Below, one piece after another: positions 33,714 to 41,957 of a DNA stretch of 64,000 bases. The first letter of the stretch is position 1, and each line of letters opens with the position of its first letter. The translations under genes were made by a program, and so were the position numbers. The DNA comes from CALBPI01 sp038521865 (GTDB lineage Bacteria > Pseudomonadota > Gammaproteobacteria > Steroidobacterales > Woeseiaceae): contig JBCBKO010000002.1 in assembly GCA_038521865.1 (NCBI GenBank), positions 124,001-188,000 on the forward strand, read 5' to 3'. The notes under the pieces are model-generated. The model did no database searches. It saw nothing but the letters and a program-made list of their open reading frames with translations, and was not told where the DNA came from.

Positions 33714-34540
33714 CGTCCCCGCCCCTTGTCGACGAACGCGCGCAAAAGCTCACCGGGGGCGTCGGACCGCATCAGCGCACTACCAATCAATGCGCCGCGA
33801 TAACCCAACTCAGCAACCCGGGCCGCATCGTCAGGCGCTTTCAGCCCACTCTCGGCAATAACCGGCACATCCCTCGGCAAGCGCGGTGCCAGCCGCGCCA
33901 GACGCTCAGTGTCGACCTCCAATGTGCGCAGATCGCGCGTGTTGATGCCGAGCATTATTTGTCCCGCCTGAAGATGCTTAAGGGCCGTCTCGCCATCAAG
34001 CAGGCGCTCCGCCCGCTCCAGATCGTCTGCATCAAAGCACTCTATCAGGACGAAGAGTGACAGGTGTTCTGCAATGGCGACCATTCGTTCCAGCATCGCG
34101 TCCTCGAGCATCGCAACGATCAACAGAACGCCACCGGCGCCTGCAATTCGTGCCTCTGCAACTTGATACGGGTCGACCAGAAAGTCCTTACGCATGGCAG
34201 GAATCGATGCATCACCCAGAACGGTGGCCACCTCTGCCAGATGCTCAAGGTCTCCTGCAAACCGCGCCGGTTCGGTCAACACGGAAACAGCGCTCGCCCC
34301 GTGGGTTGAGTAGGTCGTCGCCAATGCCCCACGATCTAACGTCGAAGTTGCAAGGGCACCTTCTGCAGGCGAATTCGCCTTGATCTCTGCGATTACGCTG
34401 AAGTTGCGATGCAGGGACAGGGATTTGGGCAATGCAGCCACTTCGGCGAACTGCAAAATCTGTGCATCAGCGTGGCGCTGGCGTGCCGCGGTCAGTCGCG
34501 CCGCACTGCTCTCGGCCATCGCGTTCAGAAAATCAGCCAC
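33710..34540 (-). CDS. trpC: Indole-3-glycerol phosphate synthase
   Basis: TrpC closes the indole ring to give indole-3-glycerol phosphate. It has IAEIKANSPAEG (catalytic Lys), ALATTYSTHGASAVSVLTEPARFAG, AMRKDFLVDPYQV, LLIVAMLED, LGINTRDLRTLEVD and VIAESGLKAPDDAARV. The GTG at 34540 is chosen: it overlaps the trpD stop by 8 nt and begins a conserved-looking N-terminus (VADFLNAMAESSAARL), giving 276 residues. ATG at 34552 is an alternative only four codons upstream. Confidence 0.95.
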   Translation of the reverse strand: MADFLNAMAESSAARLTAARQRHADAQILQFAEVAALPKSLSLHRNFSVIAEIKANSPAEGALATSTLDRGALATTYSTHGASAVSVLTEPARFAGDLEHLAEVATVLGDASIPAMRKDFLVDPYQVAEARIAGAGGVLLIVAMLEDAMLERMVAIAEHLSLFVLIECFDADDLERAERLLDGETALKHLQAGQIMLGINTRDLRTLEVDTERLARLAPRLPRDVPVIAESGLKAPDDAARVAELGYRGALIGSALMRSDAPGELLRAFVDKGRGR

Positions 34541-35555
34541 GACCCGCCTCATGCAGTGTCGATACAAAAGCTTGGGCCGTACCTTTCTCAATGCATTCCA
34601 TCGCGCTGCGCACGCCTGCTTTCGGATCGTCGACCCGACCGGAGACCTCAAGCATCAGCGAGACACCCATCGCGAGCGCATCGCGATGTGCACCGCTGTC
34701 GGTGCCATCGAACACCTTCATCAAACCGTCAGCGTTGAAAGCCGCATCACCCCCGGCGAGCGCGCCCGCTTCGCAACGCGACACGCCATATTCCTCCGGA
34801 GTACGCTCCTGGCGAGTAACCTCGCCGGGGCGAACATCGAACAAAGTAAACGAGGAAACCGGCGTCGCCTCATCCCATCCGTTGTGCCCATGCACCACGA
34901 ATACCCGCTGCATTTCGAGACCAGACAACGCGTGTGCCATCAGTTCAGCCACCGGTTCCGAATAGGCGCCAATCACACCGAACGGCGGCGCAGCAGGATT
35001 GGTGAGCGGACCCAGGATATTGAAGACCGTACGTACACCCATCGCCTTGCGGATCGGTACCACGGATTTCATCGCAGGGTGATAGACCGGCGCAAAAAGG
35101 AACGTGAACCCGGTCGCTTCGTAGAGCGCCGCAGCGGCATTGGGCGTATCTCCGAGGCTAACCCCCAGGGACTCGAGCAGATCGGCACTCCCTGATTTAC
35201 TGGATACCGAGCGATTGCCATGCTTGATCAGTGGCACACCGCAAGCGGCTGCCAGCAGTGACGCGCCTGTCGACAGATTAAAGCTACCGGAACCGTCGCC
35301 ACCCGTACCCACGCAATCCACCGCACCTTCGCGATCCGCCAATGCCGGGCGCACGGCGCGTGCACGCATCTCGCGTGCGAATCCTCGGATCTCGTCGGCA
35401 GTCTCACCTTTCGCTGCCAACGCAGCGAGCATCGCTCCGGCCTGCGCGGCTGGCAGAGTGTCGGCGGCGAGCGCGGCCATAAGGCTGGCAGCGCGCGACT
35501 CTTCAAGCGACACACCCGCGATCAGTTGCTCAAGATCTGAAGACCAGTCACTCAC
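34533..35555 (-). CDS. trpD: Anthranilate phosphoribosyltransferase
   Basis: TrpD transfers phosphoribose from PRPP to anthranilate. Key segments are CVGTGGDGSGSFNLSTG (PRPP loop), KHGNRSVSSKSGSADLLESLGV, FLFAPVYHPAMK, and RTVFNILGPLTNPA. It has 340 residues (family about 335-345) from GTG 35555, which follows GGAGGGG at a proper distance and overlaps the trpG stop by 8 nt. In E. coli this domain is fused to TrpG; here the two are separate. Confidence 0.96.
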   Translation of the reverse strand: MSDWSSDLEQLIAGVSLEESRAASLMAALAADTLPAAQAGAMLAALAAKGETADEIRGFAREMRARAVRPALADREGAVDCVGTGGDGSGSFNLSTGASLLAAACGVPLIKHGNRSVSSKSGSADLLESLGVSLGDTPNAAAALYEATGFTFLFAPVYHPAMKSVVPIRKAMGVRTVFNILGPLTNPAAPPFGVIGAYSEPVAELMAHALSGLEMQRVFVVHGHNGWDEATPVSSFTLFDVRPGEVTRQERTPEEYGVSRCEAGALAGGDAAFNADGLMKVFDGTDSGAHRDALAMGVSLMLEVSGRVDDPKAGVRSAMECIEKGTAQAFVSTLHEAGRG

Positions 35556-36153
35556 CGCGTTCCCCTCCACTTGTGTTCAGGAAATTGCCCATCAACGCGT
35601 CTCCGGACGGCGTCAGGACACTCTCGGGGTGAAACTGCACGCCCTCGATCTGTAGATCGCGATGGCGCACCCCCATAATTTCCCCTTCGTCGGTTCGCGC
35701 AGTGACTTCAAGACACTGAGGCAAGGCTTCAGCATTGGCGCCCAAAGAGTGATAACGACCAACCTGCATTGGTTGCTCAAGTCCTGTAAACACACCGGCA
35801 CCGTCATGTGAAATCTCGGATGTCTTACCGTGCATGAGCCGTCTCTCGCGGACGATCTCACCACCGAAGTGCTGAACGATGCTCTGATGGCCCAAACAAA
35901 CGCCAAGGATTGGCAATGTGCCCGCAAACCCCTCCAGCATCTCGAGCGACCGGCCAGCATCTTCCGGTCGCCCTGGGCCAGGAGAGATCACGAGATGCGA
36001 GGGCCGCAACGCCTTCGCCTCGTCGACACTCAAGACGTCGTTGCGGTGCACCAGCACCTCAGCACCCTGAGCCGCAAATGCCTGCACGAGGTTGTAGGTA
36101 AAGCTGTCGTAGTTGTCGATCATCAACAACCGAACCGCGTGGTGCGCACTCAC
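35548..36153 (-). CDS. trpG: Anthranilate synthase component II (glutamine amidotransferase)
   Basis: TrpG supplies ammonia from glutamine to TrpE. The triad is visible: Cys in ILGVCLGHQSIV, and His and Glu in VQFHPESVLTPSG. The oxyanion-hole motif is SPGPGRPEDAG, and the start MIDNYDSFTYNLVQAF is typical. It has 201 residues. It might also serve p-aminobenzoate synthesis as PabA if no separate pabA exists, which cannot be judged from this window. It overlaps trpE by 4 nt. Confidence 0.95.
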   Translation of the reverse strand: MSAHHAVRLLMIDNYDSFTYNLVQAFAAQGAEVLVHRNDVLSVDEAKALRPSHLVISPGPGRPEDAGRSLEMLEGFAGTLPILGVCLGHQSIVQHFGGEIVRERRLMHGKTSEISHDGAGVFTGLEQPMQVGRYHSLGANAEALPQCLEVTARTDEGEIMGVRHRDLQIEGVQFHPESVLTPSGDALMGNFLNTSGGERGE

Positions 36154-37544
36154 AACCCTTCTCCCGCCAGTGACAGCGCTCGTCTTAAAATGGCGCTTTT
36201 TGCCAGCACTTCGTCATATTCCTTGTCCGGCACAGAGTCGGCAACGATACCGGCGCCAGCTTGAAAGCTGAATTCACCATCTCGAAAAACCAAGGTTCGA
36301 ATGGTGATCGCCTGATCCATGTCGCCGCCTTGTCCAAAATAGCCGACCGTTCCTGCATACAAGCCGCGGCCCACTGGCTCGAAGCCGTCTATCAACTCCA
36401 TCGCGCGAACTTTTGGCGCACCAACCAGTGTGCCGGCCGGAAAAGCGGCAGCAAACAAGTCGAATGCATCCTTGTCTTCGTCGAGCTGTCCCTCGACGCC
36501 GCTGACGATATGCATGACGTGGGAGTAGCGTTCGATTGACATGTAGGGCGACACCCCGACGGTACCTGGTGCAGCAACACGGCCGAGATCATTTCGAGCC
36601 AGATCCACCAGCATGACGTGTTCGGCACGCTCCTTTGGGTCGGCCAGTAGGCGCTCAGCGTTCAGCGCATCCTCCGCTTCGGTGTCGCCGCGCGGCAGTG
36701 TGCCGGCGATTGGGCGCAAAGACGCCGATGCACCAGAGAGTCGAACCAGTGCCTCCGGCGAGGATCCGGCCACCTGCAGATCATCGAAATCGCAAAAGAA
36801 CATGTAAGGCGAGGGATTGAGTAATCGCAATGCGCGATACACCTCGAAGGGCTGAACATCGGTGTTTCCAGAGAAACAAACAGACAGGACAATCTGGTAG
36901 ATGTCGCCCGCCGCGATGTGTTCGCGTGCCGCCGCGACACGCTCACAAAACTCGGCTCTGGACAAACTGGCACCGGCTTCACCGACATGCCCACCTGCGC
37001 CCGCATGCGCCGGAAGTGGACCACGCAAGAGGTCCACCACCTTTGTACTCAAGCGCGCGCGATCGGCCTCGTCACCGGCGTGCAACAACGCAACGCGCCT
37101 TGTCAGATGATCGAACACAAGCAAAGACTCGGTTGCCATGTAGGCAGCCTCGGGCATCGACGGTGGCGGTGGCGCATCAGGCAGTCGTTCGAAACGGCGC
37201 ACAACATCGTAGCCAGCCACACCGACAAGCCCGCCTCGGAACGGAATTTCGGGCAGCTCCGGTAGCAAAGCGGGTGCTTCTTCGAGGGCGCCGCGCAGTG
37301 CGCACAGCAATTCGTCCTGCGTCTGCGGGGCGGCACCCGTGTGGCCGTTTGCATCGCGAAGCTGTCCATCTTCGATGCGCGTCAATCGCACGTCACCGAA
37401 CCCGAGAAACGAGAACCGTGCGACGCGCTGCCCTTGCTCCACACTCTCGAGCAGGTAACGCGGCCGCAGTGTTTTCAGCTTCAGCCACGCCGAAACCGGC
37501 GTATCGGTGTCCGCCAGTATGTCAAAAGCCGATGCCTGCGCCAT
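36150..37544 (-). CDS. trpE: Anthranilate synthase component I
   Basis: TrpE converts chorismate and ammonia to anthranilate, the committed step. The C-terminal chorismate-binding domain has DIYQIVLSVCFSGNT, SPEALVRLSG, RPIAGTLPRGDTEAEDALN, MLVDLARNDLGRVAAPGTV, FPAGTLVGAPKVRAMELID, and GAGIVADSVPDKEYDEVL. It has 464 residues from ATG 37544. The Trp-binding feedback element LLES of TrpE is seen as YLLESVEQG near the N-terminus, so allosteric inhibition by tryptophan is likely. Its transcription is preceded by an attenuator (37588-37728). Confidence 0.97.
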   Translation of the reverse strand: MAQASAFDILADTDTPVSAWLKLKTLRPRYLLESVEQGQRVARFSFLGFGDVRLTRIEDGQLRDANGHTGAAPQTQDELLCALRGALEEAPALLPELPEIPFRGGLVGVAGYDVVRRFERLPDAPPPPSMPEAAYMATESLLVFDHLTRRVALLHAGDEADRARLSTKVVDLLRGPLPAHAGAGGHVGEAGASLSRAEFCERVAAAREHIAAGDIYQIVLSVCFSGNTDVQPFEVYRALRLLNPSPYMFFCDFDDLQVAGSSPEALVRLSGASASLRPIAGTLPRGDTEAEDALNAERLLADPKERAEHVMLVDLARNDLGRVAAPGTVGVSPYMSIERYSHVMHIVSGVEGQLDEDKDAFDLFAAAFPAGTLVGAPKVRAMELIDGFEPVGRGLYAGTVGYFGQGGDMDQAITIRTLVFRDGEFSFQAGAGIVADSVPDKEYDEVLAKSAILRRALSLAGEGL

Positions 37545-37587
37545 CAGTAATCTCTCTGTTTGTCCCCGCGGTAGCAATCGTCACCGC

Positions 37588-37624
37588 AAAAAAAAACCCG
37601 CTTCTGCGTCAGCACAAGCGGGTT
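37588..37624 (-). terminator. trp attenuator terminator
   Basis: On the minus strand AACCCGCTT (37624-37616) pairs with AAGCGGGTT (37603-37595) over a 12-nt loop, followed by nine U residues (37596-37588). It lies 43 nt before the trpE start and 50 nt after the leader-peptide stop. This is segment 3:4 of a classical attenuator. Confidence 0.93.
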
Positions 37625-37684
37625 GGATTTTGTTCCGAGAAAGCGTCGTCAATAAGTCGCTGTCACCCGCCTGTTCAGGAGGTG
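37618..37684 (-). promoter_or_regulatory. trp antiterminator and 1:2 pause hairpins
   Basis: Segment 2, GCGGGT at 37670-37665, is a copy of the 3' arm of the terminator and can pair with ACCCGC (37623-37618, segment 3) to block the terminator. Alternatively segment 2 pairs with the end of the leader-peptide coding region: 37684-37677 with 37672-37664, about eight pairs with one bulged C. A ribosome stalled on the two Trp codons (37692-37687) would cover segment 1 and free segment 2 for the antiterminator. Confidence 0.85.
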
Positions 37685-37728
37685 TGCCACCAGCGCTGGT
37701 TGCCGTTCTGAGTTACTCCCTCGTTCAT
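37675..37728 (-). CDS. trpL: trp operon leader peptide
   Basis: A 17-residue open frame, MNEGVTQNGNQRWWHTS, with tandem Trp codons at positions 13 and 14, ends at a TGA inside the first leader hairpin. Its position, the two adjacent Trp codons and the downstream mutually exclusive hairpins identify it as the attenuation leader of the trpEGDCFBA operon. No Shine-Dalgarno sequence precedes the ATG (upstream bases are ACTCGGCCTC). The best promoter would start the RNA at or within a base or two of this ATG, so the leader may be translated as a leaderless mRNA. Confidence 0.88.
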   Translation of the reverse strand: MNEGVTQNGNQRWWHTS

Positions 37729-37735
37729 GAGGCCG

Positions 37736-37764
37736 AGTATCGATGGCGCATGTGTGATCGTCAA
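37736..37764 (-). promoter_or_regulatory. trpLp: Probable trp promoter
   Basis: TTGACG (37764-37759) and GATACT (37741-37736) are 17 bp apart, matching 5/6 and 4/6 of the sigma-70 consensus. The predicted start falls around 37728-37730, on the leader ATG. I did not recognise a TrpR operator in or around it. Confidence 0.6.
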
Positions 37765-37820
37765 CCCCACAGATACACACTTGTATAAATATGTTGAGAA
37801 ACGCGCCCCGGAATGTCGAT

Positions 37821-39725
37821 CTACAGCCCATACAGCATCGGCAGCACGATCGAAAAGCCGAGCCACATGATCAGCGTCAGGGGAATCCCAACGCGCAGGA
37901 AATCGGAGAAACTGTAGCCGCCAGCGCTCAGCACCAGCAGGTTGGTCTGGTAGCCAATCGGCGTCGCATAGCTCATGTTCGCGCCGAACAGAACCGCGAG
38001 GACAAACGGCTTGGGATCGACGCCCAATTGCGTCGCGATGCTCACGGCGATAGGCGTGCCGATCACAGCAGCCGCATTGTTGGAGACCACATTGGTCAAA
38101 ACCGACATGATCAGCATGAAGCCGCTCAGGATTACAGGAATGGACAGACCACTGGTGAGTTCAACGAAAGCGAGCGCGAGGTAATCAGCCGTGCCGGTGA
38201 CCATCAGTGCGTTACCGAGCGCCAGGCTGGTGACGATGATCATGACAATCGGGACCGACAAAGCCTCGGCGACGTTCTCCCAGGTCAGGCAATGCGTCCA
38301 CAGCATCAACCCGACGCCAATCAGGGCACTGGCAGCGATCGGCAGTACCCCGAACGCGGCGGTAAGGATCACAAAACCCATGATGCCGAGTGCACGATTT
38401 GCGCGATGGGTGTGCGGCAGTTCGGTCGTGCCGTCAAGCACCAGCATCGCGCCGTTTTCCTTGAGTGTGTCAATCGCCTTGGCCGTACCCTGGACCAACA
38501 ACACATCGCCCGCGCGCAGGCGGATCGAACCTATGTCCTGAGTGACCCGTGAACTTGGGAAGCGCGCGCGGTGCAGCGCCAGCGGCAACAATCCGAAAGT
38601 AGCTGGAAACCGCACGGCATCGAGGGTGCGGCGGTGCAGCAATGACCCACGCGTGACCACCACCTCGGCAAGCTGTTGCCCTGGTGCTGCGAATGGCACG
38701 TCACCATCGGCGGCGTCCTCTCCGTCCGCCTTGAACAACTTGGCGCCGAGTTCCTGCTCGTAGGCCTTCAACTGCTCGGCGGTGTCTTTTACGTAGATCC
38801 GATCGCCCGTTTGAAATTTCACCGAGGGTAACTTGGCGAGGAACAACGAATCGCCCCGCTGAATACGATCAATCCGCAAGCGACCGTTGGTTTTGGCGCG
38901 CACCTCGGAGAGTGAGCGCCCTACCGCAAAGCTGCCATCGACGACGTAGAGCTGAGCGGTGAATACGCGAGGCGAGGTGTCGGCCAACGGGGGCTCCCGC
39001 TGTGGTAGCAGCAGCGGCGCCACCAACCAAAGAAACAGAATGCCGATGCCCCCGACAATGGCGACCGGCAACGTGAAATCAAACAAACCAAAAGGCTCAA
39101 GACCAAGATCGTCTGAGATCCCGGACACCAACAGGTTGGTCGAGGTACCGATCGTCGTCGCCATGCCGCCAACAATCGTCGCAAGTCCCATCGGCATCAA
39201 GATGCCCGAAACCGGCAAATTCGCCCGCATGGCAACACCCACGAGAATGGGGAGTAGCAGCACCACAATCGGCGTGTTGTTCAAGAACGCACTCAACACC
39301 GCCCCCACGACCAGCGTGGCGAGCATGGCCAGCGCTGGTCGCGCTTGCCAGGCCGTTGCGATTACACCGGCCAGCGGTTGGAGTGCGCCTGTGGTCTCAA
39401 TACCCTTGCCCACGATCATGAGCGCGCAGACCGCTATCAGCGCCTCGTTACCGAAACCTGAGAAGAACAGCGAGACGGATACCACCCCGCCATCGGTCGC
39501 AAACGGGAAGACCTGAAAGACCGCAACCAGCACCAGCAACACCGCAAGACTGGAGCTCTCCAACGCGATGCGATCCCGTGTGAACAAGTACAGCGCAATA
39601 CCTGTCAGCACGAGCGCGAAAAGCCCGTGGTTTGTGAGCGTGCCTGAATCCAAAATCCGAAAATCCCCAAATGCCGTTGTCGGGCTCACAGTCAATGCTA
39701 GCCCAGCGACCCCAATCTGGTACAT
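37821..39725 (-). CDS. SLC13-family permease with two RCK_C (TrkA-C) domains
   Basis: A roughly 634-residue membrane protein of the DASS/ArsB-like ion transporter superfamily. Two membrane halves, each with about five or six hydrophobic segments, flank a cytoplasmic middle of about 200 residues with two TrkA-C domains. Conserved features are AFLNNTPIVVLLLPI and GLATIVGGMATTIGTSTNLLVSG in the first half, and SNNAAAVIGTPIA and YATPIGYQTNLLV in the second. Relatives carry dicarboxylates or sulfate; the substrate cannot be assigned. ATG 39725 is used; there is no clear ribosome-binding site. It precedes the trp leader on the same strand. Confidence 0.87.
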   Translation of the reverse strand: MYQIGVAGLALTVSPTTAFGDFRILDSGTLTNHGLFALVLTGIALYLFTRDRIALESSSLAVLLVLVAVFQVFPFATDGGVVSVSLFFSGFGNEALIAVCALMIVGKGIETTGALQPLAGVIATAWQARPALAMLATLVVGAVLSAFLNNTPIVVLLLPILVGVAMRANLPVSGILMPMGLATIVGGMATTIGTSTNLLVSGISDDLGLEPFGLFDFTLPVAIVGGIGILFLWLVAPLLLPQREPPLADTSPRVFTAQLYVVDGSFAVGRSLSEVRAKTNGRLRIDRIQRGDSLFLAKLPSVKFQTGDRIYVKDTAEQLKAYEQELGAKLFKADGEDAADGDVPFAAPGQQLAEVVVTRGSLLHRRTLDAVRFPATFGLLPLALHRARFPSSRVTQDIGSIRLRAGDVLLVQGTAKAIDTLKENGAMLVLDGTTELPHTHRANRALGIMGFVILTAAFGVLPIAASALIGVGLMLWTHCLTWENVAEALSVPIVMIIVTSLALGNALMVTGTADYLALAFVELTSGLSIPVILSGFMLIMSVLTNVVSNNAAAVIGTPIAVSIATQLGVDPKPFVLAVLFGANMSYATPIGYQTNLLVLSAGGYSFSDFLRVGIPLTLIMWLGFSIVLPMLYGL

Positions 39726-39760
39726 TTTATTGTTTTCGGCTCCACTACATCGGGGAATGC

Positions 39761-40081
39761 ATGCCGTTCCAGCAACTTCTGCAGCGCTGGCAGCAAACAC
39801 CAGTCACAAACGAATCCGAATCTCGCTACGCCATCCGGCTCGATGTCGACGACGCGGCGCGCGTTGAAGCGCTAGCGGCGCTGTTTCCCGGGCTCGACGC
39901 TGAAACCATCATCGCAGACCTGTTGCACGTCGCACTCGATGCTGCGGAGGCGGCGATGCCTTATGAGCCCAGCGAGGAAGTCATTGGGCATGATGACCAC
40001 GGCGACCCAATGTTCGCCGATGGTGGCTTGACACCTCGTTATGTCGAACTGGTTCGCGAGGCGCGCACCAGGCAGACTTGA
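39761..40081 (+). CDS. Small conserved acidic protein, annotated in relatives as type 1 pili tip component-like
   Basis: A 106-residue soluble protein of a gammaproteobacterial family seen in Pseudomonas and relatives. It opens with MPFQQLLQRWQ, has RLDVDDAARVEALAALFPGLDAETIIADLLHVALD, and ends GHDDHGDPMFADGGLTPRYVELVREAR. The pilus-tip label in databases has no support in the sequence, since there is no signal peptide. ATG 39761 has GGGGA 5 nt upstream. It ends directly against the ABC exporter start (40082), so the two are probably co-transcribed. Confidence 0.72.
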   Translation: MPFQQLLQRWQQTPVTNESESRYAIRLDVDDAARVEALAALFPGLDAETIIADLLHVALDAAEAAMPYEPSEEVIGHDDHGDPMFADGGLTPRYVELVREARTRQT

Positions 40082-41896
40082 GTGAAAGGGTCGACCACCG
40101 AGCCGTCACCCAGTTTCGGGCTCGGCGTCTTTGCATTTAGCCGCAAGGCAATCGAGCTTGTCTGGACAACCAGCAGGCCGCTCACTCTCGTCTTCGGCAC
40201 CCTGACGCTCATCACTGGTTTGTTGCCTGCGGTGATGGCGTTTGTCGGTCAACTTATCGTCGACGCAGTCGTGCTGGCGATCGAGACCGGTGGCGAACCG
40301 ACGCAAGCACTCCAATGGGTCGCGCTCGAAGGTGCACTGTTTCTTGCGATCAGCGGCGCACAGCGTGGCATCAGTTTGTGCCAGTCGCTCCTGCGCGCTC
40401 AGCTAGGGCACCGCGTCAATGTCATGATTCTCGAAAAGGCGTTGACGCTGTCTGTCGCGCAATTTGAAGACGCGAGCTTCTACGACAAGCTCACGCGGGC
40501 AAGGCGTGAAGCTTCCAGCCGTCCCTTGAGCCTGGTCAATCGCACGTTCGCGCTGCTGCAAAACAGTATTTCTCTGATCAGCTACGCCATTCTGTTGATT
40601 CAGTTTTCGGTCTGGGCCGTGCTGATTCTGTTGGTCGCCGGGATTCCTTCCTTCATCGCTGAGACCCGTTTCTCTGGAGACGCATTCCGTTTGTTCCGGT
40701 GGCGCTCGCCGGACTCACGCATGCAGATGTATCTCGAGACCGTTCTTGCTCGAGAGGACCATGTAAAAGAAGTCCGGCTCTTCCGACTCGGGCCCATGCT
40801 CCTGAAGCGATATCGGGCCATCTTCGCGAGATTGTTCGGAGAGGACCGGAAACTGACGATCCGTCGTGAAACGTGGGGGTTCATCCTCGGCGTGCTGAGC
40901 GCGCTCGCCTTTTATTTCAGCTATGGGTGGATCGCAATTGCAGCGATTGCCGGGGCGATTTCCCTGGGCCAGATGACGATGTACCTACTCGTGTTCCGAC
41001 AAGGTCAGTCGGCTGTAGCCGCCAGTCTTTCTTCGATCAGCGGGATGTACGAGGACAACCTTTACTTGTCCAATCTCTACGAATACCTCGACCAACCTTC
41101 TCCGGTGGCCATAGGCAGCGCGACTATCGGGCGCGAACCGGGGGCCGGATTGACGCTGAAAAACGTGAGCTTCACTTACCCGGGGGCATCCGAGCTCGCG
41201 TTGCAGTCGATTTCGATGTCGATCAAACCGGGCGAATCACTGGCACTCGTAGGTGAAAACGGAGCCGGAAAAACGACTCTGATCAAACTGCTAACAGGAC
41301 TCTATCCGCCGGATGAAGGCGAGATCCTCCTTGATGGCACCCCGTTACCGGAGTGGAATGAAGAAGTGCTCTTACGTCGTTTTGGTGTGATTTTCCAGGA
41401 CTTCACGCGCTACCAGATGACCGTAGGAGAAAACATCGGCGCGGGTGACGTCAGCGCTTTTGATGATCGCGAACGCTGGCAGGTAGCGGCGCGCGATGGC
41501 ATGGCTGCGCCGTTTGTCGAGCGTATGGCCTCCGGCTACGACACGCAGCTAGGCCGGTGGTTCGCCGATGGTCAGGAATTATCGCTCGGCCAATGGCAAA
41601 AGATGGCGTTATCGCGCGCGTTCATGAGGATGGACGCCGACATTCTGATCCTCGATGAACCCACTGCCGCGATGGACGCCGCTGCTGAAGCGGAGATGTT
41701 TGACCACTTCCAACGACTTACGCGTGACAAAATCACTATGCTGATCTCGCACCGATTCTCGACGGTGCGCCGCGCTGACCAGATCATTGTGATAGAGCAC
41801 GGAAGGATCACTGAGCACGGCACCCACGAGTCGCTGATGGCGTCCGGGGGGCGCTACGCAACGCTCTTCTCGCTACAAGCCGAAGGGTATCGCTGA
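40082..41896 (+). CDS. ABC transporter, fused permease and ATP-binding protein
   Basis: A 604-residue half-transporter of the exporter type. The N-terminal membrane domain (to about residue 330) has hydrophobic segments around residues 35-60, 80-100, 155-190 and 265-300. The nucleotide-binding domain has Walker A (LVGENGAGKTTLIKLL), Q-loop (GVIFQDF), signature (LSLGQWQKMALSRA, a variant of LSGGQ), Walker B (ADILILDEPTAAMD) and the switch His (LISHRFSTV). It starts with GTG immediately after the preceding stop. The cargo is unknown; lipids, peptides or drugs are all possible. Confidence 0.9.
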   Translation: MKGSTTEPSPSFGLGVFAFSRKAIELVWTTSRPLTLVFGTLTLITGLLPAVMAFVGQLIVDAVVLAIETGGEPTQALQWVALEGALFLAISGAQRGISLCQSLLRAQLGHRVNVMILEKALTLSVAQFEDASFYDKLTRARREASSRPLSLVNRTFALLQNSISLISYAILLIQFSVWAVLILLVAGIPSFIAETRFSGDAFRLFRWRSPDSRMQMYLETVLAREDHVKEVRLFRLGPMLLKRYRAIFARLFGEDRKLTIRRETWGFILGVLSALAFYFSYGWIAIAAIAGAISLGQMTMYLLVFRQGQSAVAASLSSISGMYEDNLYLSNLYEYLDQPSPVAIGSATIGREPGAGLTLKNVSFTYPGASELALQSISMSIKPGESLALVGENGAGKTTLIKLLTGLYPPDEGEILLDGTPLPEWNEEVLLRRFGVIFQDFTRYQMTVGENIGAGDVSAFDDRERWQVAARDGMAAPFVERMASGYDTQLGRWFADGQELSLGQWQKMALSRAFMRMDADILILDEPTAAMDAAAEAEMFDHFQRLTRDKITMLISHRFSTVRRADQIIVIEHGRITEHGTHESLMASGGRYATLFSLQAEGYR

Positions 41897-41957
41897 TCCA
41901 GCGGTGCCAGCCCATCCTCTGCTACAGTAACGCATCGTTAACGATCAGGATCTGACC

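Noticed and set aside
34380..35195. A 271-codon plus-strand open frame opposite trpC/trpD
   Set aside because: Shadow frame of the trp genes, with no protein-like pattern.
36830..37711. A 293-codon plus-strand open frame opposite trpE
   Set aside because: It is Arg/His/Pro-rich, has no recognisable motif and lies wholly antisense to trpE and its leader. It is a by-product of the GC-rich codon bias.
39761..40081. Pilus tip adhesin
   Set aside because: Database-style naming of the family suggests type 1 pili, but the protein has no signal peptide and no chaperone-usher genes are near. I describe it as a small conserved protein only.
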